In this document: positions 9,438 to 17,276 of the stretch, piece after piece
Numbering within the stretch: position 1 is the stretch's first letter
Layout: every line of letters begins with the position of its first letter
Source of the DNA: DASSFG01 sp035547915
Lineage (GTDB): Bacteria > Planctomycetota > Planctomycetia > Pirellulales > JAICIG01
Direction of reading: 5' to 3'
NCBI GenBank assembly: GCA_035547915.1
Contig: DASZTS010000094.1
Location: 1-64,000, forward strand
Length of the DNA: 64,000 nt
The notes under the pieces: model-generated
Seen by the model: only the letters and a program-made list of their open reading frames with translations
What the model was told of the DNA's origin: nothing
Database searches by the model: none
Position numbers and translations under genes: made by a program

Positions 9438-10427
9438 TTGTCACTCGACCACGTCATCGATATCCACGATCTGCGCAAGACCTATCGCGATGGCCTGTTT
9501 GGCCGCCGGCGTGTCGAAGCGCTACGCGGAGTCACCTTTCAGGTGAACGGCGGCGAAATCTTCGGATTGCTCGGTCCGAACGGCGCGGGAAAGACGACGC
9601 TCATCAAGGTCTTGCTCGGTATCGTCCGCAAGTCGGGCGGACGGGCCGCGCTGTTGGGGCGTCCGCCGGGCGATCGCAAAGGACGCCGGCAGGTCGGCTA
9701 CCTGCCCGAGAACCATCGGATTCCGGCCCACCACACAGGCTACACGGCGCTCGAGTATTACGGCGGTCTGAGCGGCCTTTCGCCGAGCGAGATCAGGGCC
9801 CGGCGAGGCGATCTGCTCGAACTGGTCGGGCTCGGCCCGTGGGGCGATACGAGCGTGAAGAAATACTCGAAGGGGATGTTGCAGCGGCTGGGGTTGGCCC
9901 AGGCATTGTTGCACGACCCGAAACTGCTTGTGCTCGACGAGCCGACCGACGGCGTCGATCCGGTCGGCCGAGCGGAGATGCGCGAGCTCTGGCGGCGACT
10001 GAAAGACAGCGGCAAGACGGTCTTCATCAACAGCCACCTGCTGCAAGAAATCGAGCTCGTGTGCGACCGCGTCGCCATCCTGGTCCAGGGGTTGGTCGAG
10101 CGCGTCGGTCGCATCGACGAGATCACCGCCCGAGCAGAGATCGACGTCACGTGGACACTGGCCGGCGACGAGGGCGACATCCGGGCCGTGCTGGCCATCG
10201 ACTCGGCCACGCCGTTGCTCGTAAGCGAGAACAACCAGGTCCAGATCTCGCTCACGCTGGCCGATCAGGCGGCGGTCGATCGAGCCGTCGACGGCTTGCG
10301 GGCTCGTGGCGTGAGCATCGTCTCGATGTCGCGGCCGCGACGCACGCTGGAAGAGGCTTTTTTGGACACCGTACGGCAAGGCAACGGAGCGCCCGGCCCG
10401 GTCACGGTCGGAGGCGTGCGGCGATGA
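9438..10427 (+). CDS. ABC transporter ATP-binding protein (ABC-2 type)
   Basis: 329 aa. Walker A GPNGAGKT at residues 46-53, a signature-like YSKGMLQRL at about 143-151 and Walker B LLVLDEPT at 163-170 are visible. The C-terminal region (about 230-329) is the accessory domain common in CcmA/NatA-like ATPases. The only usable start is a TTG at 9438. The stop overlaps the start of the permease gene by 4 bp (ATGA), so the two are translationally coupled and almost surely form one exporter. Substrate unknown. Confidence 0.93.
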   Translation: MSLDHVIDIHDLRKTYRDGLFGRRRVEALRGVTFQVNGGEIFGLLGPNGAGKTTLIKVLLGIVRKSGGRAALLGRPPGDRKGRRQVGYLPENHRIPAHHTGYTALEYYGGLSGLSPSEIRARRGDLLELVGLGPWGDTSVKKYSKGMLQRLGLAQALLHDPKLLVLDEPTDGVDPVGRAEMRELWRRLKDSGKTVFINSHLLQEIELVCDRVAILVQGLVERVGRIDEITARAEIDVTWTLAGDEGDIRAVLAIDSATPLLVSENNQVQISLTLADQAAVDRAVDGLRARGVSIVSMSRPRRTLEEAFLDTVRQGNGAPGPVTVGGVRR

Positions 10428-12703
10428 GACCCTATCTGGCGATCATCAAAGATTCGTTCCGCGAAGCGTTGGCCTCGCGCGTGCTTTGGATTCTGTTGGT
10501 GCTCAACACGATCGTGTTGCTGTTGGTAGCGCCGCTCGGGTTGGCCGAGCGGACAGGCATCGTCTTCACGCCCAACGACATCACCGATGGCAAGGAATTG
10601 CTCAACAAGATCAAACGCCAGGAGGCGGAGCAGCAGCCCTCGCCGGGCAAGCAGATCTGGGCCTTGCTGAGCGACGACTATAAGGCGGAGCTCGCGCCGG
10701 AGGGGGAGAAGCCGCGCCGTCCCCGTTGGCCGGGCGCGATCTACATACAACTTCCCGGTGAGTTGAACCAAGTCATCACCAGTCCCAAGCTGTACGACGC
10801 CGAAGCCTGGTCGGGCATAGCTTTGTCGAACGACGCGCGCGACCTGCTCGGCCAAGGCATCGATCAGCTCGACGAAGAAGACGTGGCGCGGCTCAATCGC
10901 CTCTTACTCGAAGCGGCCTATCCCGACGAGATCGCCGTCAGCCGCGAGAAGGCGGTGGCCGTCTCCTACCTTATCTGGAACTGGTTCAAGTGGCCCTCCT
11001 CGAAGAAGGCCGCCGTCGATTGGTTAATCGGTCGATTGCAGTGGTTCTTTTGCGGCGTCGTGGGCGTGTTTGCCGGTATCCTGGTCACCGCCTCGATCAT
11101 ACCCCAAACCTATGCCGCCGGGGCGATCGATCTGCTGCTCAGCAAGCCCATTTCCAGATCGTTGCTGTTTCTGACCAAGTACGTCGGAGGCTGCATGTTC
11201 GTGCTCGTCTCGAGCGCCTACGTGATCGTCGGATTGTGGCTGATCGCGGGTTTGCGCTGGGGCGAATGGAGCAACCGCGTCCTGTTGATCATTCCAGTGC
11301 TGATGTTCTTGTTCGCCGTCTATTACGCCGTTTCGTCGCTGGCCGGGGTCATCTGGCGGAATGCCATCGTGTCGGTCGTGATCGCCGTGGTTTTCTGGGC
11401 CGCCTGCTTCATCGTGGGATTTGTGAAGGGCGTGACCGAGCCCGTCTTCCTGAATCCAAAGCGGATCATCAAGCTCGTGCCGGCCGGAGAAGAGTTGATC
11501 GCCGTGAACGAACGAGCCGAGGTCTTTCATTGGAGCGCGGCCAAAGGGAATTGGGAGGAGGTTTTGGCGACGGCCGGCGACACCGGCGTGGCTGCCACGC
11601 CGGGCATCACCTTGCCGCTGCTGGGTCCCGTCTACGACGCCAAGAACGATCGACTCCTGGCACTGCCCGTGGCGGCGCCGCAGTTTGGCGTGTTCATGGT
11701 CGACAACGGGTTGATCGTGGGCGATAAGCAAGACGGCTGGAAGCGCCGACAGGGAACGCCCGCCCCGCCGGGCACCGCCGCCCTCCTGGTCAACCGCAAG
11801 GGGACCCTGCTGGCTGTCACGCCACGCGGATTGATGAGACATATCGGCGACCCCGTGGCTGGCGAAGCGCCGGTCCAGGTGTTCGGCTTCACCATGCCTA
11901 CGGTGGGCGGCGGCCGTTTCGCGTCAGCCGGCGCCGAGTTGTCGCTCGGCACACCTTTGTCGGCCGCAATCGACCGTATGACCGACGACGTGGTCATCTA
12001 CGACACGCAAACGTTGCGTATTCTCTCGCCCGACGCCAAGGGGCGGTATGTAGAGCGGGCCAAACGCGACATCGAACACAACCTATCCGGCATCGTGGCG
12101 GTAGGTGGCGGCCGGGTACTGCTCGCTCGTGCCAAGGGGCAGATCGACTTGTTCGACGCCGCCAAGCTCGAGCCGCAGGGAGATTTTGATCCCGAGGGGA
12201 GCAACACGCCACGCTTCGTCGAATGTTCACCCGGCGGCGAGACGTTTGCCGTACTCTTCCACAACCGCCGACTGTGGCTCTACGACGCCGCTCAGCAACG
12301 CCCGCTGCGACTTTCGATCTCGGGCCAGGGCGACATTTCGGCAGTCGCCTTCGGCGGCGACCACGACCGGCTGCTCGTCGCCGATCGGTTCACGCGTGTC
12401 ACGGCCTACGAACTCCCTGCCGGCCGGATAACCGACCGCCGCCGCCCATCGCTTACCGTGTTCGAACGGATCTACCTGTACGGTATCGAGCCGATCTACA
12501 CCGTGTTCCCCAAGCCGGGCGAGATGAGCAACGTAGTCGACTATCTGCTCACGGGTAATGAAAGCGTCGCGGTCGGCCCGTCCACCGACCTCCATACGAT
12601 CCGCCAAAAGCTCGACATCTGGGGCCCCATCTGGAGCAACATCGCCTTCATCGCGGTGGTTGTGGGCCTCGGTTGCTTCTATACCCACCGCAAGGATTTT
12701 TAG
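10424..12703 (+). CDS. ABC-2 permease with inserted beta-propeller-like domain
   Basis: 759 aa from the ATG overlapping the ATPase stop. One membrane helix lies at about 20-40, a soluble loop at 41-200, and a block of about five helices at 205-335 includes the LLLSKPISRS motif typical of ABC-2 permeases. Then comes a soluble region of about 390 residues (about 340-725) rich in short repeats such as LLALPVAAP, LLAVTPRGL, LLARAKGQID and LLVADRFTRV, resembling WD40/PQQ-like propeller blades. A final helix WSNIAFIAVVVGLG lies near the C-terminus. Planctomycetes carry related permeases but the fused propeller is unusual. It may bind substrate or partners on one face of the membrane; this is inferred. 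Confidence 0.9.
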   Translation: MRPYLAIIKDSFREALASRVLWILLVLNTIVLLLVAPLGLAERTGIVFTPNDITDGKELLNKIKRQEAEQQPSPGKQIWALLSDDYKAELAPEGEKPRRPRWPGAIYIQLPGELNQVITSPKLYDAEAWSGIALSNDARDLLGQGIDQLDEEDVARLNRLLLEAAYPDEIAVSREKAVAVSYLIWNWFKWPSSKKAAVDWLIGRLQWFFCGVVGVFAGILVTASIIPQTYAAGAIDLLLSKPISRSLLFLTKYVGGCMFVLVSSAYVIVGLWLIAGLRWGEWSNRVLLIIPVLMFLFAVYYAVSSLAGVIWRNAIVSVVIAVVFWAACFIVGFVKGVTEPVFLNPKRIIKLVPAGEELIAVNERAEVFHWSAAKGNWEEVLATAGDTGVAATPGITLPLLGPVYDAKNDRLLALPVAAPQFGVFMVDNGLIVGDKQDGWKRRQGTPAPPGTAALLVNRKGTLLAVTPRGLMRHIGDPVAGEAPVQVFGFTMPTVGGGRFASAGAELSLGTPLSAAIDRMTDDVVIYDTQTLRILSPDAKGRYVERAKRDIEHNLSGIVAVGGGRVLLARAKGQIDLFDAAKLEPQGDFDPEGSNTPRFVECSPGGETFAVLFHNRRLWLYDAAQQRPLRLSISGQGDISAVAFGGDHDRLLVADRFTRVTAYELPAGRITDRRRPSLTVFERIYLYGIEPIYTVFPKPGEMSNVVDYLLTGNESVAVGPSTDLHTIRQKLDIWGPIWSNIAFIAVVVGLGCFYTHRKDF

Positions 12704-12745
12704 TCGTGGATGACCGTTGGCCCAAGGCCGACCTTCCGCGCGCGG

Positions 12746-13402
12746 CTACCGTCCGGTGAATTGCTCTTTCAACCTGACGATCTCCGCCTCGATTTCGGCC
12801 GATTCGCCGTCGTCGGGTCCTCCTTCGTCAGGTTCGGTGAGTTCGCACAGCGCCTCGGCCTCCGCTTCCGCCTGTTCGACGCGACGCCGCCACCGTTCCA
12901 CACGGCTGAATACGTCGCGCGATGCGTCGATCATCGGTGGCGCACCGATACGCCGTTCGATCTGCGTGACGCATTGCCGAGCGGCAAACTCGATGAGCAG
13001 TCGGTTGGCCGAATCGCGTTGAACCTGCATCCTTTCGATGCGACGGCGCAAACGCACAGCAGAAGCCTCAGCGGCCGTTCGTTGTTCCTCGAGTGCGGCG
13101 GCGAGTTGCTCGTGCTTGCGGCGCCGCGCCACGGCCTGGCGCGCCTGGCCATCGTCACCGGCCGTCACGGCGGCTACCGCGCGGCGCTGGCAGCGAGCCG
13201 CCTTGCCGCGTTCGATTTCGATTTCCTGCGCGAGCCGTTTTTGGGCGGCAATGGCACGCGCTGCGGCGCCCGTCGTCAGGGCGATGGCTTCGTCCATCTC
13301 GCGCACGGCCTGTCGCAGCATCTTTTCGGGATCTTCGAAGCGATCGACGAGGTCGTTCAGGTTGGCGGTGAGGATGTCGTGGACACGTCGAAAGAGGGTC
13401 AT
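12746..13402 (-). CDS. pspA: PspA/IM30 family protein
   Basis: 218 aa, mostly a long charged coiled coil. The opening FRRVHDILTANLNDLVDRFEDPEKMLRQAVREM matches the PspA/Vipp1 N-terminus in its key positions (residues 4-36), including DPEKML. These ESCRT-III-like proteins polymerise on stressed membranes and preserve the proton-motive force. It is the last gene of a four-gene run read from 15612 downwards with gaps of 46, 15 and 52 bp. Neither PspB, PspC nor a PspF-type regulator is present nearby, so control must differ from the enterobacterial system. It converges with the ABC permease gene 42 bp away. Confidence 0.9.
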   Translation of the reverse strand: MTLFRRVHDILTANLNDLVDRFEDPEKMLRQAVREMDEAIALTTGAAARAIAAQKRLAQEIEIERGKAARCQRRAVAAVTAGDDGQARQAVARRRKHEQLAAALEEQRTAAEASAVRLRRRIERMQVQRDSANRLLIEFAARQCVTQIERRIGAPPMIDASRDVFSRVERWRRRVEQAEAEAEALCELTEPDEGGPDDGESAEIEAEIVRLKEQFTGR

Positions 13403-13454
13403 GAGTTTTGCTCCGCTGATGGATTCAAAGAATGGTTAGGTTGGGCGTTGGCCG

Positions 13455-14171
13455 TCACGCCGCCGGGCTCCGCGCGTGTTCGGGCGGCCGGTCGGCATCG
13501 AGGGCGGCATCCTGCCAGGTGACGGCCGAGACTCCCTCGACGGCCGCCGCGATCTGTCCCACCAGCTCTTCCGCCCGCGCGGCGGGCGCGCCGGTGAATT
13601 TGGCCAGATGGATCATCGAGACCAGCTCGCGTATCCATGCCAGCGTGCCCATCAAATCTTCGTAAGTGCGGCGGCGCACTTCGCACAGCCGCTCGATGTT
13701 CTTGCGGCGCGCCTGTTCGCTCAAAGTGCGCCGATCGACCGCCAGCGACTCGCAGGCGTCAAGCCGGCCTCCGTTCATATCACTCCGCGCCATCAAGGCA
13801 TCCATCTCGCGGATCCGCGCGGCCTGCGCCGCGAGCGCGGCACGCAACTCGACGAGTCGATCCTTTTCGCGCGCCAATACGTTCTCGGCCCAACCATCCA
13901 GGCTCGACAGGGCCGTATCGAGTTCGGCGTCGACTTGCCCGATGGCCTCCGTCATTTCGTCCGCCGCAGCGCGCTTCGTGTCGGCGCGATTCTCCGCGGA
14001 CGCTTCGGGCTGGGCCAGCAGGATCGGCAAATACAGCGGCCAGAAGGCAACGGACATGGCCAACTGGATGGGGACTTGCCAGCCTCCGGCACGTTCGCCG
14101 TTCAAATAGACGGCGCCGGCCACGGCGAGCCCCGCGACAAGGTACAGCACGAGTGTTTCACCGAGTCCCAT
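13455..14171 (-). CDS. Membrane-anchored coiled-coil protein of the PspA cluster
   Basis: 238 aa, family not recognised. I chose the ATG at 14171 because a GGAGG sits 7 nt upstream; the in-frame GTG at 14177 would overlap that site. Two hydrophobic stretches at about 4-22 and 33-52 form a hairpin anchor, then a long helical region rich in Glu, Arg and Ala from about 60 to 210 is likely coiled coil. It lies 15 bp downstream of a six-helix membrane gene and 52 bp upstream of pspA, so it may anchor or regulate PspA at the membrane (inference). Confidence 0.75.
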   Translation of the reverse strand: MGLGETLVLYLVAGLAVAGAVYLNGERAGGWQVPIQLAMSVAFWPLYLPILLAQPEASAENRADTKRAAADEMTEAIGQVDAELDTALSSLDGWAENVLAREKDRLVELRAALAAQAARIREMDALMARSDMNGGRLDACESLAVDRRTLSEQARRKNIERLCEVRRRTYEDLMGTLAWIRELVSMIHLAKFTGAPAARAEELVGQIAAAVEGVSAVTWQDAALDADRPPEHARSPAA

Positions 14172-14186
14172 GTTCACACCTCCCCG

Positions 14187-14936
14187 CTATACGTGCATGG
14201 CGAGAAAATTCCACAACACGTAGACCATGAGCGGCGTGACCGCCGTGTAGCAGGCGCACCAGGCCACGAGCAGTCGCCGCAGCAGGCAGGCCCGCGACTC
14301 GCGCCTCTCGGCACAGATCGTGTCGCGGAGTTCGAGGAAGCCGTCATAGAGCGTCTTCACTCCCCAGATGCCGGCCATGAACGGCAGCAGCAGCCCGCCC
14401 ACGACGCAGCCGACCACGAGTTCGTGAGGCACCGGAAAGACGACCACGGTGAGTGCCGTCGCCACGTAGATCGGTAAAATGCCGACCAGCGCGACAGCGG
14501 CCGATGCCATACCCTTCAGGGCATGCGACAAAACTCCCAACATGCTGACGCGTACGCCGGCGAGCAGGCCATAAAAATAGAAGCTCGGCAGACAAATGCC
14601 GTTGGCCGCCACCAGCCCCAGCGAATAGGCCAGCAGCAGGTTAGCCGCCGAGCGGTCGGTCCAACGGGCAGCCGGTACGCCCGGCAGCCAAAAATCACAC
14701 GTGACGCGCACCGCGTTGAGCATCACCGTCGCGCCGACACCATAGATGGCGAAACCGATCAGGCCCAGTATCAACAGCCGCGGCACGATGCGCCGCTGTT
14801 GGTCGGGCAGACGCAGCCGCCGTTCGAGGTCGGGACGGTCCTTCAACAAGAGATCCAAGAGTCGCACGAGCGACAGGTCGTCCTCATGGACCAAGACGGC
14901 CTGCTCGTAGGGTGTTGTGAGCGTAGCAGTAGACAT
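14187..14936 (-). CDS. Polytopic membrane protein of the PspA cluster (Yip1-like layout)
   Basis: 249 aa from the ATG at 14936, which has a good GAGGAGA ribosome-binding site. About 70 cytosolic residues precede five or six hydrophobic segments (about 52-70, 100-120, 125-165, 170-190 and 220-245). The layout and the gapped Gly/Pro-rich helices resemble Yip1-domain proteins, but I see no decisive motif. The next gene upstream encodes a similar membrane protein, so the two may be paralogues that work together. Confidence 0.75.
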   Translation of the reverse strand: MSTATLTTPYEQAVLVHEDDLSLVRLLDLLLKDRPDLERRLRLPDQQRRIVPRLLILGLIGFAIYGVGATVMLNAVRVTCDFWLPGVPAARWTDRSAANLLLAYSLGLVAANGICLPSFYFYGLLAGVRVSMLGVLSHALKGMASAAVALVGILPIYVATALTVVVFPVPHELVVGCVVGGLLLPFMAGIWGVKTLYDGFLELRDTICAERRESRACLLRRLLVAWCACYTAVTPLMVYVLWNFLAMHV

Positions 14937-14982
14937 AGATTTTCTCCTCGTTAGTGAAAGACGTGCGACACTTCGCGGCCGA

Positions 14983-15612
14983 TCACGCAGCGGGCAGCAG
15001 AAGTCCGAACACATAGGCCATCTGGAAACCGATGGCGCCGACCAGAACCAGAATCCAGCCGGGCACCCGGCCGCGGGCTGGCTCGAGACGTTCGACGACG
15101 CGACAGAAGACGTCGCTCATCGACACGCCCACGCCGACGAGGACCAGACCGTTGACCGCGGCCACCAACCAAGCCATGGCCCGCGGCCCGAGCAGTTCAG
15201 ACGGAAGCGATGGCACGGCCACGCTGAAAAACCAGCCGATGGGCACCGACGCGATGAGCGCCAGGCCGCCCCAGCTCACGGTAACCAGCGCGGCGAGCAG
15301 CGTCGTGCTGACACGCAACTGCGAACCGCCCAGGCTGTTCAGAATGTAGAGGGCCGGCAGGGGAATTCCCCAAGCCAGCCCGGCAGCGACGGTGAAGAGG
15401 AGTGACTTTTCGAGCATCGTCCGCGGTCCCGCGTGGATGCCCATGGTGAGACCATAGATAAGCGTGCCGGCGACGGCCGTGGCCGTCAGCGCCAGCCAGA
15501 CAGGCAGACGATAAGGGGCACCTTCGCGGTGCCAGGCGAGGGCGAAATCTTCGGGTTCACGTAGCGCTCGGCCGACGGCCGCGACGCTGGCGCGCAAATC
15601 TTGACGCGACAT
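14983..15612 (-). CDS. Polytopic membrane protein, first gene of the PspA cluster
   Basis: 209 aa, about five or six membrane helices after a 35-residue cytosolic start (about 37-57, 68-90, 100-124, 145-163 and 180-205). The topology is similar to the following gene, with short soluble loops and no recognised catalytic motif; a Yip1-like or other integral-membrane role is possible. It probably marks the promoter-proximal end of the operon: the next gene upstream is a separately read cold-shock gene 147 bp away. Confidence 0.75.
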   Translation of the reverse strand: MSRQDLRASVAAVGRALREPEDFALAWHREGAPYRLPVWLALTATAVAGTLIYGLTMGIHAGPRTMLEKSLLFTVAAGLAWGIPLPALYILNSLGGSQLRVSTTLLAALVTVSWGGLALIASVPIGWFFSVAVPSLPSELLGPRAMAWLVAAVNGLVLVGVGVSMSDVFCRVVERLEPARGRVPGWILVLVGAIGFQMAYVFGLLLPAA

Positions 15613-15759
15613 GGGCGGGGTTCCTTGAGCGAATCAGGTTCTTTCCGATCAATCAATGCGAGCGCTCGCACGCAGATGACCGGAAACCAACCGCCGCATT
15701 AACGGATCGTCAAAGAAACCCCGCTCCTGTCCGCGCCTGGCTTGCCGTCGTCCGCCGGA

Positions 15760-15963
15760 TCAGAGCGGCGTTACGAGGGACGCGCGCGGCCCCCTCGCCG
15801 AATCGGTATCGAAACTGTACTCCACCTTCTGACCCACCGCGAGACTTTCGAACGATCGGTCGACGACGACCGTGTGGTGGAAGAAGATGTCGTAGCCGTG
15901 CTGCACCTTGATAAAGCCAAAGCCCCGTTTCGTGAACAATTTTTTGATTTTGCCGTGTGACAT
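15760..15963 (-). CDS. Cold-shock domain protein
   Basis: 67 aa, the full length of a CspA-type protein. RNP1 appears as RGFGFIKV (residues 13-20) and RNP2 as DIFFHH (residues 25-30), so the single-stranded nucleic-acid surface is intact; the usual DVFVH is changed to DIFFHH. A good GGAGAGG ribosome-binding site precedes the ATG. The family acts as RNA chaperones in the cytosol during cold or general stress. The family usually has a long regulated 5' leader; the 192-bp gap upstream could hold one. Confidence 0.92.
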   Translation of the reverse strand: MSHGKIKKLFTKRGFGFIKVQHGYDIFFHHTVVVDRSFESLAVGQKVEYSFDTDSARGPRASLVTPL

Positions 15964-16155
15964 AGATACCTCTCCTAAGTCGCATCGCCGGCTCGATGCT
16001 TCGATATTTAGATCTTTAAAGTTCGTCTTCCCGACCTGGCGCGGGCTTCCGACGGCCTCGAAGGGGTGCCGGCTGCCGTTAGCAGCCGGCGACCTCCTCG
16101 TTGGCCAAGACGGGTGCGCTGCCGTCTGGTTTGAACAAAAGCTCGCGTTCGCCGA

Positions 16156-16491
16156 TCAGGCAGAACCGCCCCAGCCAAGTGGCAGGACCTCGACTTCGTT
16201 CGTCACGCGGTGAACGCCGTCGATCGATCGGACCAGCATGGCCGAGAGTTCTTTCAGGTATGCGGTCGGAACGCGTCCACGGATCGTCACCTCGTCCGCA
16301 TTGCCATCGCAGCGCAGCCGCCGTAATGACAAAAAGGGGCTCGACTGCAAGCGGGCCTGGGCCGATTGTTGGGGCTCGGGCGGTGCCGGCGACGGATCGC
16401 GCGGTTGCGCGGCTTGCCAGCGCTGCACCTGTCGCTCGACGAGGATGCTGGTGACGGAATCGGGATGCATCGGGCTGAGTAGAGAAAACAT
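16156..16491 (-). CDS. BON-domain protein
   Basis: 111 aa from the ATG at 16491, which has GGAG 6 nt upstream. The C-terminal 60 residues carry a BON-like pattern: VTIRGRVPTAYLKELSAML then a strand in VTNEVEVLPL. BON domains bind phospholipid or other surfaces and are found in OsmY-type stress proteins. No signal peptide is clear; the N-terminal 50 residues are Gln/Pro/Arg-rich linker. Its position beside cold-shock and PspA genes fits an envelope-stress setting. Confidence 0.72.
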   Translation of the reverse strand: MFSLLSPMHPDSVTSILVERQVQRWQAAQPRDPSPAPPEPQQSAQARLQSSPFLSLRRLRCDGNADEVTIRGRVPTAYLKELSAMLVRSIDGVHRVTNEVEVLPLGWGGSA

Positions 16492-16614
16492 GATGTACTC
16501 CTGGCGCACCGCCAGCGTCCAAGTAGCCGACGGCGCGCAGCTAAAGGTGAGGATTGGGGAAGAGAAGCCCGGCGCTATCGCGCGGGGCGGAAGATAACGG
16601 CCCGATGCCGTCGA

Positions 16615-16983
16615 TCAGATTTGCAGCCGCACGCAAAGCGCGCTGAGCGTGTTCGGCCGCTGTTGCCGCACGGACGACGCCAATCGGATGGCACGCCGCG
16701 AGGGTGCAGCGGGCGGCTGTCCCCAGGACATCACGTGGATTTTTTCGCGGCCCGACCATTCCTCGGTGTCGTCCGACTCGACGGCAGCGATGAATGGCGC
16801 GGACGTCTCGCGGTCCCAATGCCAGTCGCGAGTGCGATACGGGGGCGGCGAACTTCGCGAGACCTGCGCCGACGGGCCGGAGAGGGAAATCTCGGCCTGC
16901 AAGGTGCCCCCCGCAAAGAGGGCCGCGACGATGCCTTCGGCCAGCAAGAAGCTGAAGCAGAGGAGAATTATGCGTCGCGTCAT
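16615..16983 (-). CDS. Small putative secreted protein, no family
   Basis: 122 aa from the ATG at 16983. The first 30 residues form a plausible signal peptide: MTRR, a hydrophobic core and an LQAE cleavage region. The mature part is polar and rich in Arg, Ser and Pro, with no recognised motif. An overlapping frame (16541-16819) is equally long, so the reading frame is not certain; the signal peptide is the only argument for this one. Confidence 0.4.
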   Translation of the reverse strand: MTRRIILLCFSFLLAEGIVAALFAGGTLQAEISLSGPSAQVSRSSPPPYRTRDWHWDRETSAPFIAAVESDDTEEWSGREKIHVMSWGQPPAAPSRRAIRLASSVRQQRPNTLSALCVRLQI

Positions 16984-17276
16984 CGACCGGCCTCGTTTCC
17001 CGCGGCCCGCGGGAATGTTCGCCTTATTGACCATTAGAATCGGCCGTTCAGCGCAAAAAGCTCGTTACTTTCGCTTCAGCTTGCCGCAGCCCGCTTCAAT
17101 CCACGGTCGCATTATCTGCTTTTTGCGACGCCTTTGAAACGCCGCTTCCGTTAAGAATGCGACAGGCGATCGAGCCGGCTATGCGCCAGCGATAGCGCTT
17201 GATCGGGCCGAACACGACAGCCAAAATAACGCACGACGCTGGCGAGAACCGGTGAAATGTTAGCGGAGCAACGACC

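Noticed and set aside
12710..13522. Plus-strand 270-codon frame
   Set aside because: Antisense to pspA and the adjacent coiled-coil gene.
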